Source of the DNA: Salipiger bermudensis HTCC2601
Lineage (GTDB): Bacteria; Pseudomonadota; Alphaproteobacteria; Rhodobacterales; Rhodobacteraceae
NCBI RefSeq assembly: GCF_000153725.1
Contig: NZ_DS022276.1
Coordinates: forward strand, 2,216,888 to 2,264,526
Direction of reading: 5' to 3'
Length of the DNA: 47,639 bases
This document shows positions 22,546 through 31,396 of the stretch, in pieces; position 1 is the stretch's first letter, and the number at the start of each line of letters is the position of its first letter. The translations under genes and the position numbers were made by a program. The notes beneath the pieces were generated by a model. It was not told the origin of the DNA. It searched no databases and saw only the letters and a list, made by a program, of their open reading frames with translations.

Positions 22546-23907
22546 TCACTCGAGCGTGTTCTTGTAGATCACGCCGTCTTTCATGATGATCCTGAAGTTC
22601 GCACCCGGATCGGCAACGATCTCGATGTCTTCCAGGGGATTGCCATCGACGAGCAGCAGGTCGGCATAGGCGCCTTCCTGCACCACGCCGAGCGGACCTT
22701 CCTGATAGGGGTGCCGCGGGCCCGACAGACGGAAGAACTCCTGATTGACGCTTGTCGCCATCTGCAGCGCTTCAACGGGCGTGTACCAGTTCGTGAGCTT
22801 CACCAGCTGCGCGCCCCAGCGATCAATCATGGCAGGGTTCTGCTGCATGTCGGTGCCGAAGCCGACCTTGAGGTCGTATTCGGCGGCGAGCGTGTAGGCG
22901 GTGTCGACGCCCGCGAGCATCAGGTCGTACTTGTAGTTGCTGAATTCGCTGTCGAGCGGGATCCGGTCCTCGTCATCGAGGAACGGCTGCATGCAGACCC
23001 AGGCCTCGTTCTCGGCGATCATCTGCGCCGCTTCTTCGTCGATCATCTGGCCGTGCTCGATGCTGGTGACGCCGGCCTCCAGGGCGTGCTTGACGGCCTT
23101 CGCGGAATAGGCGTGAACAGCGACGTAGGTATTCCACCTCTTGGCTTCCTCGACAGCCGCACTGAGTTCTTCGGGGCTGAATTGTGCGCCATCCAGGGGG
23201 TCCGTTTGCGAGGCGACACCGCCGCCGGCATGGGCCTTGATCTGCGACGCCCCGCGCATCAGGTTTTCGCGCACACGCCTCAGGACCGCGGGCACACCGT
23301 CGACGATGAACGTGTGTCCGGCGATCTCCAGATCGATGAGGGCGCGGCCTTCGGGGCGCGGCAGCATGTTGGGCAAGCGCACTTCGCCATGGCCGGAGGT
23401 CATCGAGATATTGGCGCCCGACGGCAGAACGCGAGGTCCGACGATGCTCCCCTCGTCGATCAGATCCTTGATGGCGAAGAGGTTGCCGCCCATGTCGCGC
23501 ACGGTGGTGATGCCCTGCATCAAGGTGTGCTCTGTCTTGAGCGCAACCTTGATGATGTTCTTGTAGGGATCGGAGAAATACAGGTCCGGATTGGAGACCG
23601 CGATCTGAAGCAAGTGCCAGTGGCAATCCGAAAGGCCGGGCATCAGCGTCCGGCCTTCGCCGGCGATGAGCGTCGCGTCGCCGGCGGCCGTCACGTCGGG
23701 GCCGATGGCGCCGATCAGGTTGCCGGTGACCAGGACGTTGGTCGCCTCGCTCAGCTCCGACCCGACCCCGTCGAATACCCGGACGTTCTCGAACAGGATC
23801 TGCGTGTCGTCTCCGTCGTCCTGGGCCCCCGCGACCGAAGCCGTGAGGACAGAAGCCGTGAGGAAAAGGGATGTCGATATCAGAAATCCGCGCATTGGAA
23901 TGCTCAC
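22546..23907 (-). CDS. Secreted metal-dependent amidohydrolase, copy 2
   Basis: The protein has 453 residues. A Sec signal peptide (MRGFLISTSLFLTASVLTAS, then VAGAQ) directs it to the periplasm. Metal ligands are visible as HWH in SDCHWHLLQ, the Lys of IKAHAGGG, HAYS, SIEHGQ and FGTD. This is the imidazolonepropionase/prolidase-like (Amidohydro_1) group, which hydrolyses cyclic amides, dipeptides or lactones; the substrate cannot be assigned. The GTG start at 23907 overlaps the upstream stop (GTGA), while ATG 23895 is an alternative. It is clearly paralogous to the preceding gene, sharing the ending LLVDGNPLEDIE and MKDGVIYK. Confidence 0.85.
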   Translation of the reverse strand: MSIPMRGFLISTSLFLTASVLTASVAGAQDDGDDTQILFENVRVFDGVGSELSEATNVLVTGNLIGAIGPDVTAAGDATLIAGEGRTLMPGLSDCHWHLLQIAVSNPDLYFSDPYKNIIKVALKTEHTLMQGITTVRDMGGNLFAIKDLIDEGSIVGPRVLPSGANISMTSGHGEVRLPNMLPRPEGRALIDLEIAGHTFIVDGVPAVLRRVRENLMRGASQIKAHAGGGVASQTDPLDGAQFSPEELSAAVEEAKRWNTYVAVHAYSAKAVKHALEAGVTSIEHGQMIDEEAAQMIAENEAWVCMQPFLDDEDRIPLDSEFSNYKYDLMLAGVDTAYTLAAEYDLKVGFGTDMQQNPAMIDRWGAQLVKLTNWYTPVEALQMATSVNQEFFRLSGPRHPYQEGPLGVVQEGAYADLLLVDGNPLEDIEIVADPGANFRIIMKDGVIYKNTLE

Positions 23908-25298
23908 TCCATATCGAATTTGTAGATCACGCCGTCCTTCATGATCATGCCGAAGTTTTCCTTCGGGTCGCTGATCAGCTGGAGATCCTCCAGCGGATTG
24001 CCGTCGACGAGGATCATGTCGGCATAGGCGCCTTCTTCGATCACGCCGAGCGGGCCGAGGGGATAGGGCGTCACGAGGTCCGACATCTTCAACAATTCTG
24101 CATTGTCGCAGGTCGCCATCTTCAGCGTCTCGTAGGGCGTGAACCAGCGTTCCAGCTTTGCCAGCACCGCACCCTGCCGTTCGGCGAGATCGGCACTGAA
24201 AAGCGTGTCGGTGCCGAAGGCGATCTTGAGGCCCAGCTCCTTGGCGGTGCGGTAGACGAAATCCGTGCCGTCGGTGACGAACTTGTACTTCGCCTTCTGG
24301 AAGTCGTTCAGAGCGGGCGCGTCCTCATCGTCGAGGAAGGGCTGCATGCTGAGCCAGACATCGTTGTCCTTGAACATCTGCAAGGTCTCGCGCGTCGACA
24401 TATGCGCATGCTCGACGCTCCGCGCGCCGTTCTCGATGGAATGGCGGACGGCATCATCGTTGATCGCATGGGTCGTGACATAGGTGCCCCAGGCCTCGGT
24501 CGCCTCCACGGCAGCGCGGAATTCCTCGTCGGTGAATTGCACGGTATGGATTGGGTCGTAGGCCGAGGTGACGCCCCCGCCGGCCATCAGCTTGATCTGC
24601 GTCGCGCCCTGCATCAGGTTCTCGCGGGTGCGCTTAAGCACGTCCGGCACGCCATCGGTGATGTAGAACATGTTGCCGCGCTCGAAGCTGTGCAGGTCGC
24701 CCGCCGCCTGCGGCACGTCGGTGGTTTGGCGGAAATCCTGATGGCCCGCCGTGATCGACAGCGCCGGGCCGGAAGGAAAGACCCGCGGCCCGTCGATCAG
24801 CCCCTCGTCCGTCGCCCGGGCGATGTCGAACATCGGCCCGGCAGTGTCGCGCAGGGTCGTGAAACCGCGCGCCAATGCGTTGTTCGACGCGCGCGCCGCC
24901 AGCAGGTTCCAGTAGCCCTCGCCGGTGAGCGCCAATTGCCCGATGGTCGCCTCGGCGAAGACGCCATGCCAGTGGTTGTCGATCAGGCCGGGGATGAGCG
25001 TGTAGCCCTCGGCGTCGATCTCGAACGCGCCCTCCGGCGTCGCGATGTCCGGCCCAATCTCCGAGATCAGCTGGCCGCTGACCAGTACGTCGGCCTCCGT
25101 CACCCCGTCGTCGCAGCCGTTGAAGATCTGCGCGCCCCGGATCACGACATTGTCGAACCGCATCTTGATCATGGTGGTCTCGATCTCGCCGACGACGCCG
25201 GCGGGAATGACCGCGTGATTGTCTTCGTGCGCGAGGATGACAGTGGGCGAAATGGCCATGGTCGTGCAGAGCAGACCGGTCAGTGTGCAGTTCTTCAT
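23904..25298 (-). CDS. Secreted metal-dependent amidohydrolase, copy 1
   Basis: The protein has 464 residues from ATG 25298, after TTGGAG. The signal peptide is MKNCTLTGLLCTTMAISPTV followed by ILA. Metal-site motifs are DNHWHGV, the Lys of IKLMAGGG, TTHAIND, SVEHAHM and FGTDTLF. It is the upstream member of a tandem duplicated pair whose second gene overlaps it by 4 bases, so both are made from one message. The in-frame extension to 25415 is rejected because it lacks a signal peptide and a ribosome site and invades the CoA-transferase fragment. The pair may attack related periplasmic substrates (inference). Confidence 0.86.
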   Translation of the reverse strand: MKNCTLTGLLCTTMAISPTVILAHEDNHAVIPAGVVGEIETTMIKMRFDNVVIRGAQIFNGCDDGVTEADVLVSGQLISEIGPDIATPEGAFEIDAEGYTLIPGLIDNHWHGVFAEATIGQLALTGEGYWNLLAARASNNALARGFTTLRDTAGPMFDIARATDEGLIDGPRVFPSGPALSITAGHQDFRQTTDVPQAAGDLHSFERGNMFYITDGVPDVLKRTRENLMQGATQIKLMAGGGVTSAYDPIHTVQFTDEEFRAAVEATEAWGTYVTTHAINDDAVRHSIENGARSVEHAHMSTRETLQMFKDNDVWLSMQPFLDDEDAPALNDFQKAKYKFVTDGTDFVYRTAKELGLKIAFGTDTLFSADLAERQGAVLAKLERWFTPYETLKMATCDNAELLKMSDLVTPYPLGPLGVIEEGAYADMILVDGNPLEDLQLISDPKENFGMIMKDGVIYKFDME

Positions 25299-25372
25299 GG
25301 CTTTCTCCAAAATGAGAGTTGAAGTGGCTTCGGTTTCTTGGTGCGGTTCTGGATGAAAGTCGTTCGGCCCGC

Positions 25373-25543
25373 CTAGCTGGGTGGCAGGCCCGGGGTCATG
25401 TGTCCGAACCGCCACGGATCGCCGCTGAGCGGCTCGATCTTGATGACCTCCGCACCGAGGTCGGCGAGGATCACGGTCGCGTTCGGCGCGGCCGCCATCG
25501 AGGCGACCTCGATCACTTTGATCCCGTCAAGAATTCCGGCCAT
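25373..25543 (-). pseudogene. N-terminal fragment of a CaiB/BaiF (family III) CoA-transferase
   Basis: The 56-codon frame begins MAGILDGIKVIEVASMAAAP and continues ATVILADLGAEVIKIEP. This is the hallmark start of family III CoA-transferases, which normally have about 390-410 residues. It ends at a TAG after GHMTPGLPPS, and no continuation is found before the amidohydrolase gene. The catalytic Asp region is missing. It looks like a gene broken by deletion at the amidohydrolase junction. Confidence 0.75.
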
Positions 25544-25814
25544 TGTCTTTCAACCCTTTTTGCAGCGGTCGCAGGAATTCTGCCCGCGTCTTTCGTGTGA
25601 GGTGTTCGAGTAATTCGTCCTGAAGTCGGTCGAAGATCGCCTCGTACTCGTCCGCGCGTTCGGGCAGGTCGCACCACCGGGCACGCGCAGCGTCGGCCTC
25701 TTCCATCTCTTCGCAGATGGCCCTGAACTCCGGATCGTTTCGATAAAGCCTGGTGATGCTGAGCTCGAGGCGCGGAAATCGTGAGATCAACGTCTGCAGA
25801 TATGCGTCAGCCAT
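25527..25814 (-). CDS. Small hypothetical protein
   Basis: This 95-residue charged, helical protein starts MADAYLQTLISRFPRLELSI; then come LYRNDPEFRAICEEMEEAD and WCDLPERADEYEAIF. Its end overlaps the start of the truncated CoA-transferase by 17 bases. I recall similar short uncharacterised proteins in proteobacteria but can name no family. AAGGAGGGGGC precedes the start, a good ribosome site. It is divergent from the TolB/TPR gene. Confidence 0.62.
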   Translation of the reverse strand: MADAYLQTLISRFPRLELSITRLYRNDPEFRAICEEMEEADAARARWCDLPERADEYEAIFDRLQDELLEHLTRKTRAEFLRPLQKGLKDNGRNS

Positions 25815-25862
25815 GTGCCCCCTCCTTGGGGAATCCTAGCTGATCAAGCGTCCGACGTGCAC

Positions 25863-25880
25863 GTTGGAACATGTTGCAAC
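25863..25880 (+). promoter_or_regulatory. Imperfect palindrome in the divergent region before the TolB/TPR gene
   Basis: GTTGGAACA-TGTTGCAAC is a 9+9 palindrome with one mismatch, lying between the start at 25814 and the ATG at 25969. A second, perfect ACGTGCACGT palindrome lies just before it. Either could be an operator; neither matches a regulator I can name. Confidence 0.35.
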
Positions 25881-25968
25881 TTGGGAGCGCGCTTCTCGGT
25901 CAGGCTATCAACCATCCGTGATCCCGTGCTAACTTTGGATCAGTCTGCGACTCATCACCTTTCGTTCA

Positions 25969-27762
25969 ATGGCCTATCCGGACGTCAACGATCAGCCCTG
26001 TCTTGATGACGTCGACATTCGTCGGCAGCTTGACCGCATCCTCGCTTACCCCGAATTCCAGGCCAGCGATCGGCGCCGTGACCTGCTGAGGTATATCGTC
26101 GAAGAGGCACTTGCGGGCCGGCCTTCGCAGATCAAGGCGACCACCATCGCTATGGCGGTATTCGACCGGGGGCCCGATTTTGATCAGCAGTCCGATCCCG
26201 TCGTCCGGCTAGAAGCCCGCAAGCTTCGCCGGGATCTGGACAATTACTATGCCGGCGCAGGTCGGGACGACCCGATCCTGATTGCTGTCCCGAAAGGGGG
26301 CTATGTTCCGGTTTTCTCTCCTATGATAGGCGAGGAGCCGGGCCGGGACGTCCCGCAGGAAACGGTCGACACCGGCATCCCCGGGCAGGCGACGGCCCCC
26401 GAACCAGCCTACGGCGGATGGCGATCCCGGACAGTCTTCTGGCGTGCCGCGCTGACAGTGACCGTCATCGCTCTTCTCGTCGGTGCGCTGGTCTGGGCGA
26501 CCCGTCCCGAGAAGCAGGGTGAGGGGGCGACGCTGGCCATGCCTTCCCGGGGTGTGACGATCCTGGTCGAGGACTTTGAACTGGGCAGTGTCGATGAACT
26601 GGCAACACTTCTCGCTCAGGGGCTGACTCATGCGGTCGCCGCGGCTCTGATCCGCTTCCCGGACCTGCGGATCTTCAGGGCCTCCGCTCAGGGCTCCCCG
26701 GGCGCAGGGGCGCCTTCAATCGAGGCGATATCACGCCAGGTGGAATTTCTTGTCGCAGGCTCTGTCTGGCGCGAAGCGGATGATCTCTTCGTGCGCGCCG
26801 AATTGATCCGCCAGGCAGATCAGCAGATCCTCTGGAGCGAGCGCTATGCCGAGGGGGCCGAGGGCCGGAGCCTCACGGAGATCGAGGATGAGATTTCATC
26901 CCGGATCGCCTCGGTCGTCGGTCAGCAATACGGTCTGGCCATGCAGGATCACCGGGACGGTCTGAAGGTTGCGCGAAGCGATCCGAGCGTCCAGGGCTTC
27001 GCCTGCGTCGCCCGGGCCCAGATCTATCGTCGGACCTATCGCACGGAGGAATACCAAGCCGCGCGGGATTGCCTGGAGGAAACCGTACGCAAGGATCCCG
27101 ACTACGTACGGGCGTGGGCCATGCTGGCCTATCTGCGCAACGATGCCACCAGGTTCGGCCATGATACCGCGCGCACGCGGGAGGCCGGCTTCGACCACGC
27201 GCGCGAGGCTGCGCTGAGGGCGCTCGACCTGGATCCGGACGATACCGATGCCTTGCAGGCAATGTCGCATATCGAGCAATATTCCGGCGATATGGACCGG
27301 TCGATAGACTATGCGCGCCGGGCCGTTGAGGTGAACCCGAACGATCCCGCAGCCGTCGCCAATCTGGGCATCCGCTATCACATCCACGGTCGCTACGATC
27401 TGGCGGTCCCGCTCATGCAGCAAGCGATCGAGCTGTCCGTGTCTCCCCCACCTTTCTATTTCCATGTGCTGGCCGCGGACCACCTGATCAAGCAGGAATG
27501 GGACGACATGCTGAGCGCGGCCCAAAGGGCATCCCTTGACGGCTGGTCCTTCGGTCAGGCCATGCTCGCCATCGCCCATAACGAGCTTTCTCATGGACGA
27601 GCCGCCGCGGCGGCCCTTGGGAAGCTGGCCGAATTGGATCCGGTTCTGTCCGAAACCCCCAGAGTATGGCTCGACAGCCATCAGGCGAGTCCCGCCCTCC
27701 TGGAGGCGGTCGTCGCCGGCCTGAAGAGGGCAAATGCAGCTCAGAGGAACGGTTTGCCGTAA
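25969..27762 (+). CDS. Membrane-anchored TolB-like/TPR protein with N-terminal regulatory domain
   Basis: The protein has 597 residues. Residues 15-115 hold a domain common in alphaproteobacterial signalling proteins (RRQLDRILAYPEF; KATTIAMAVFDRGPDFDQQS; VPKGGYVPVF). One helix spans about 156-177 (RAALTVTVIALLVGALVWA). A TolB/FlgO-like region lies at about 190-320 (GVTILVEDFELGSVDELATL), and TPR repeats run from about 340 to the end (NPNDPAAVANLGIRYHIHGR). The layout resembles CadC/adenylate-cyclase-like one-component sensors, but no clear DNA-binding motif is visible. ATG 25969 has no ribosome site. A link to the neighbouring amidohydrolases is possible but unproven. Confidence 0.78.
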   Translation: MAYPDVNDQPCLDDVDIRRQLDRILAYPEFQASDRRRDLLRYIVEEALAGRPSQIKATTIAMAVFDRGPDFDQQSDPVVRLEARKLRRDLDNYYAGAGRDDPILIAVPKGGYVPVFSPMIGEEPGRDVPQETVDTGIPGQATAPEPAYGGWRSRTVFWRAALTVTVIALLVGALVWATRPEKQGEGATLAMPSRGVTILVEDFELGSVDELATLLAQGLTHAVAAALIRFPDLRIFRASAQGSPGAGAPSIEAISRQVEFLVAGSVWREADDLFVRAELIRQADQQILWSERYAEGAEGRSLTEIEDEISSRIASVVGQQYGLAMQDHRDGLKVARSDPSVQGFACVARAQIYRRTYRTEEYQAARDCLEETVRKDPDYVRAWAMLAYLRNDATRFGHDTARTREAGFDHAREAALRALDLDPDDTDALQAMSHIEQYSGDMDRSIDYARRAVEVNPNDPAAVANLGIRYHIHGRYDLAVPLMQQAIELSVSPPPFYFHVLAADHLIKQEWDDMLSAAQRASLDGWSFGQAMLAIAHNELSHGRAAAAALGKLAELDPVLSETPRVWLDSHQASPALLEAVVAGLKRANAAQRNGLP

Positions 27763-27768
27763 CCATGA

Positions 27769-27782
27769 CGGCATCAATGCCG
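27769..27782. terminator. Short hairpin between convergent genes
   Basis: CGGCAT-CA-ATGCCG lies in the 32-base gap between the TolB/TPR stop and the HNH gene stop. It is more stable as a 5-bp stem with a TCAA loop. Confidence 0.3.
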
Positions 27783-27794
27783 GTCCGCCGCCGC

Positions 27795-28862
27795 CTAGCG
27801 CCCTGCTGGCGGCGCGGGTTGGGCGGGGTCCGACTTCAGCTCGGCCAGCGTGGCTCTGGCCCAGGCGCGGGCGGCTTCGGAGTAGGGTGCGTCAGGCGCG
27901 GTCTTGAGCCGCATCTGTTCCTTGGCGTCGGCCCGAAGGGCGTCGAGCTTGACGGCGACGCGGCGGTCGAAGTCTCGGTCTGAGGCGGGGCGCGTCGTTT
28001 CCTCGGCCCGCTCGCGGAGGTCCATTGCCAGCTCGCCCAGCGATACCACCAGCCGGTGCAGGAAGGCCATGTCGCGCATCACCCGCGTGCGGGCCTGCAC
28101 CAGCCCGGTGCGGTTGAGCCCGTAGACCTGAATCGAGACCGCTCCCATCGGGCTCAGCCCGGCCTCGGCGGCGGCACGCACCATCGGGCCGGTCTCCTCC
28201 AGGGCCGGCAGCGCTCCGGCGGCATCCGTCCGCCCGGGATCGGGCCGGTCGGGATCCGGGCGCGCGTAGATCAGCCCCAGAGGGGCGGCGAGATCGACAT
28301 CGAACGCGAGGTGCAGGGCCGGGTCGTCGCGGGTCGGGTCGAGCAGCAGACGGCCTTCGCCCGAGCCGTCGTCCTCGCCCTGTGCGGCGCTGTCTGCCCA
28401 CCGCCTCGTCGGGTCGCGCAGGGGAAACAGCGTCTGCTTGCCGGCATTGACGTCGGTCGCGCCGGCCGGGCCCGCGATGCGCTGGCCGCGGCGTCGGTTG
28501 CAGTCGATGCAGGAGGGCAGCAGGTTGCGCCAGTCCATCGCCAGCCACCAGTAGCCGTCATGGCCCTCGGCGCCGTCGACCGCGCCCTTGGGGCGGTAGT
28601 GCTCCACGTCGACCGGCTGGACGATGTCATAGGCGCTTTCGCAATAGGCGCACTTGCGGAAGAACAGCGCCTCGAGCGCCTCGGTGACCGCATCTTCCTT
28701 GTAGCGCAGGAAGGTGTAGGATCCGGTCGCCTCACCAGCCGCCTTGCGCGCCATGAAATCGGTGACGTCGTCAAGCTCGGACAGGCCCTTCTTCCTGCCT
28801 CGGGTGAAGGGGGCCTGCAGGATCTCGGGCTCGGCCACGGCCTTGCGGTCGACGAACCTCAT
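27795..28862 (-). CDS. HNH endonuclease (PtuB/TIGR02646-like), third gene of the candidate defence operon
   Basis: The protein has 355 residues. The zinc/HNH core is intact: C71 and C74 in CAYCES, E87-H88 in DVEHYRPKG, and C118, C121 and N122 in NLLPSCIDCNRRRG. This is the layout of HNH nucleases paired with ABC-type ATPases in Septu and in retron-associated PtuAB. The C-terminal half (LLLDPTRDDPALHLAFDVD; VYGLNRTGLVQARTRV) matches the matching region of the HNH-like domain in the upstream ATPase, so the two are related by duplication. Its ATG overlaps the ATPase stop (ATGA), and GAGGAG precedes it. It is the probable DNA- or RNA-cutting effector, repressed or triggered by the ATPase (inference). 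Confidence 0.87.
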   Translation of the reverse strand: MRFVDRKAVAEPEILQAPFTRGRKKGLSELDDVTDFMARKAAGEATGSYTFLRYKEDAVTEALEALFFRKCAYCESAYDIVQPVDVEHYRPKGAVDGAEGHDGYWWLAMDWRNLLPSCIDCNRRRGQRIAGPAGATDVNAGKQTLFPLRDPTRRWADSAAQGEDDGSGEGRLLLDPTRDDPALHLAFDVDLAAPLGLIYARPDPDRPDPGRTDAAGALPALEETGPMVRAAAEAGLSPMGAVSIQVYGLNRTGLVQARTRVMRDMAFLHRLVVSLGELAMDLRERAEETTRPASDRDFDRRVAVKLDALRADAKEQMRLKTAPDAPYSEAARAWARATLAELKSDPAQPAPPAGR

Positions 28863-31396
28863 CGCAACAGCTCCTCGAGAAACGAGCGGATCTCCTGCTC
28901 GACCGCCTCCCGGCGCTCGCGGCGGGCGGTCGCGTCCAGCGTGCGGCGATCCCGGAGGAAATCGGCGACCGCCTTCTGCACCAGCGTGGTGACCTCGCTC
29001 ACACCGGCGGGCATGCCCTCGGCGACCTCTTCGTGAAAGGCGCGCAGCTGGTCGCGTTCGATGGCGGTGAGGCCGGCATCCGGGTTCCCGGAAGCCTCGG
29101 CCTTCGCCTGTTGCCCAAGCAACCGGGCGACCTCAGCGTAGCGTCGCTCGGCGCGGGGATCATCGACGGACACCAGCTGGAACATGTCCGAGGTCAGCAG
29201 CTGCTCGATGGTCAGCCGCTCGAAAGCGCCGAAATCCGAAACCCGCTCCACCACCTCCATCTCGGAGGGGCCATCGTCTACGGCATCGGGATCACGCAGG
29301 TGACGGTTCAGCATCAGAACCTCGCCCGGTCGCATGCCACGCACGCAGAGCGGGTCATGCGAGGTGAGCAGGAACGTGGCCCGGGGCAGGGCGCGGCGCA
29401 GGCCCGAGATGATCTGGAGCTTCCAGCGCGGGTGCAGATGCGCCTCGATCTCGTCGATCAGGACAAGGGCGTTCGAGGTCCGCGCCTCGTAGACCGAGGC
29501 GCCGTCCGCCATCAGCCCCTGCAGCACGTCGCAGACCAGCGCCAGCACCGCCCGGTAGCCCGAGGAGGCGAAGGCAAGGCGCTGGCGCACGCTGCTCTTG
29601 CGGCCCTCCGGCCCGTTGCGGGTGAGGTGGATCCAGGCGCAAAGCGCGTCGCCTTCGAGCGGGTCCGGGGCAATGTCGATGGTCTCGAAGCGCCCGTCGA
29701 TCTGGATGATGTGGCGCAGCGCTGCCACGACCATGTCGAGGGCGCCGTCGTCGCGTTGCGCCAGCTCGACCAGCCAGGCTTCCGGGTTCGACAGCCGGCG
29801 GCCGGATTCGAAGAGCGTGTCGTAGTGGCGCCAGGGCGTGTCGAGTGTCTCGCTGCCATAGATGCGGTTGGGGCCGTAGGCGAAAACGAAAGGGCGCGGA
29901 CCGGGCAGGTCGTCGCGTTCGTCGAAGACACCGCCGCGGGCGTCGCGCCGCGCGGTGAGGGCGAGGTGGCGACCGGTCTCATCGGGCTCTTCGGGATGAA
30001 AGACGATCTCGACGCTGGCACGGTCTCGCGGTTCTTGCTCCGGGGCGCCCATGTAGCGCGGATCGAGCGTGAGGCGGCGGGGGCTCAGGCCCACGCTCTC
30101 GGCCAGCGCGGCGCGGGCCGGGGCGTCGAGGCAGGCGAGCGCCACGCCTTCGAGGATCGAGCTCTTGCCGGTGGCATTCTCGCCCAGGATCAGGAGGCAG
30201 GGGGCCGAGGGCGGCTCCATGCTGGTCTCTGTGAGGATCTCGTCGCTCTCGGTATCGAGTGCTGCGGGCAGCTTCAGGTCGATGGCCTCGAGCGACTTGA
30301 AATCGCGCAGTGCGATCTGAGCGATGCGTGGATGGGCGCGCCGGGCGGCGGTGTCGTCGGGGGGAGGCGCCGGCTGCGGTGCCTCGGGGGCCTGTTCTCC
30401 GGTGCCGGCAGTGCCCTCATCCTCGGCCTGGAACGCCGCGAGCGACTCGGTCAGGGCGCGGGGGAAATCGACGTCGCGTTCGAGAGAGAGCGTGCTGCGC
30501 ATGATCTGGGAGAGCGAGAGCGGGCGCTCGAGCCCCATGCGCCCGAGCGCGTCCGCAAGCAATTGCCTGAAGACGAGATAGGCGAAGCCGGGGAACTGCA
30601 GGCCCTCGGGAATTGGGTGGGCTTCATCGGTCCGCAACCCGGTCAGCCGATGAAGGGACTCGCTCGCCCGGTCCGGCGTTTTTTCAAGACGAAGTAGCAG
30701 CTCGCGCGCGACCCGGCTCCGGGCGGCGACGAGTTCCGCGCGGTCGAGGCGGTAGGTCTTCACCGTCTCCCGGGCGCGGCGGTTGAGGGGGATCAGCGCG
30801 CCATCGAGGGTCGCGCGGAAGGCGCTGGCGGGCTGTGCGGATTCGCCCGGGTGATAGAGGATAGCTTCTTCGTCGGGCGAGCGACCCGGTGCCTGCCCGG
30901 GCCCGATGATGGTCTGGTGCACATCGCCAGAGAGCGGAAGCCGCCAGAAGCTGCCGGTCGAGCTGCTCTTGTCGGGCGCGGGACGGGGCGGAGGGCCCTC
31001 GCGAGGACCGTCGACCGGGAAATAGGTTTGCGGCGAGGGGGTGCAGTCACGACAGATCGGGAAGAAATTCGGCCACTCGAAGCTGCGCCAGAGATAGGCG
31101 ATCCGCTCATCTGGGGCGGCCATCGGCATGGCATGGGCCGGCGGGCGAAACCGCCAGGCCCCGAGGCGGGCGCGTTGCTCGCAAAAGGCACAGAGCCCCA
31201 TCGAACGATGCTCCAGCGCGTCCAGCACATCCCGACCCACGGGGAGCTTCCAGACCGGCGGCGGGTCGGTCTGGGCACGCTCACGTGCTCCCAGCGACAG
31301 GAAAGTGTCGATCTGGCGGAGCGCCTCCTCGACCTCGCGCGAGGCGAACCACTCGGGCGCGTCGCGCTCCCGGTCGGCATGATCGAAGAAGATCAT
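28859..31396 (-). CDS. HNH-like domain fused to ABC/SMC-type ATPase (PtuA-like)
   Basis: The protein has 845 residues from ATG 31396, after AAGGAGGGCT. Residues 60-130 form an HNH-like zinc module with C69, C72, C115 and C118, but the catalytic E-H-x-R-P segment is WRFRPPA, so the His is gone. From about 355 an AAA ATPase of the PtuA/overcoming-lysogenization type follows: Walker A GENATGKSS (405-413), an SSG signature-like stretch (611-613), Walker B LVLIDEIEAHLHP (644-656) and switch TSHDPL (678-683). The C-terminal tail is helical. It overlaps the patatin gene and the HNH gene by 4 bases each. It is probably the sensor/scaffold of the operon. The frame extending to 31594 overlaps the patatin coding region and is rejected. 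Confidence 0.87.
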   Translation of the reverse strand: MIFFDHADRERDAPEWFASREVEEALRQIDTFLSLGARERAQTDPPPVWKLPVGRDVLDALEHRSMGLCAFCEQRARLGAWRFRPPAHAMPMAAPDERIAYLWRSFEWPNFFPICRDCTPSPQTYFPVDGPREGPPPRPAPDKSSSTGSFWRLPLSGDVHQTIIGPGQAPGRSPDEEAILYHPGESAQPASAFRATLDGALIPLNRRARETVKTYRLDRAELVAARSRVARELLLRLEKTPDRASESLHRLTGLRTDEAHPIPEGLQFPGFAYLVFRQLLADALGRMGLERPLSLSQIMRSTLSLERDVDFPRALTESLAAFQAEDEGTAGTGEQAPEAPQPAPPPDDTAARRAHPRIAQIALRDFKSLEAIDLKLPAALDTESDEILTETSMEPPSAPCLLILGENATGKSSILEGVALACLDAPARAALAESVGLSPRRLTLDPRYMGAPEQEPRDRASVEIVFHPEEPDETGRHLALTARRDARGGVFDERDDLPGPRPFVFAYGPNRIYGSETLDTPWRHYDTLFESGRRLSNPEAWLVELAQRDDGALDMVVAALRHIIQIDGRFETIDIAPDPLEGDALCAWIHLTRNGPEGRKSSVRQRLAFASSGYRAVLALVCDVLQGLMADGASVYEARTSNALVLIDEIEAHLHPRWKLQIISGLRRALPRATFLLTSHDPLCVRGMRPGEVLMLNRHLRDPDAVDDGPSEMEVVERVSDFGAFERLTIEQLLTSDMFQLVSVDDPRAERRYAEVARLLGQQAKAEASGNPDAGLTAIERDQLRAFHEEVAEGMPAGVSEVTTLVQKAVADFLRDRRTLDATARRERREAVEQEIRSFLEELLR

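Noticed and set aside
22403-22549. Possible tRNA-like or coding extension upstream of the SHOCT gene
   Set aside because: The stretch forms a simple hairpin but no cloverleaf, and the in-frame extension lacks a ribosome site and similarity.
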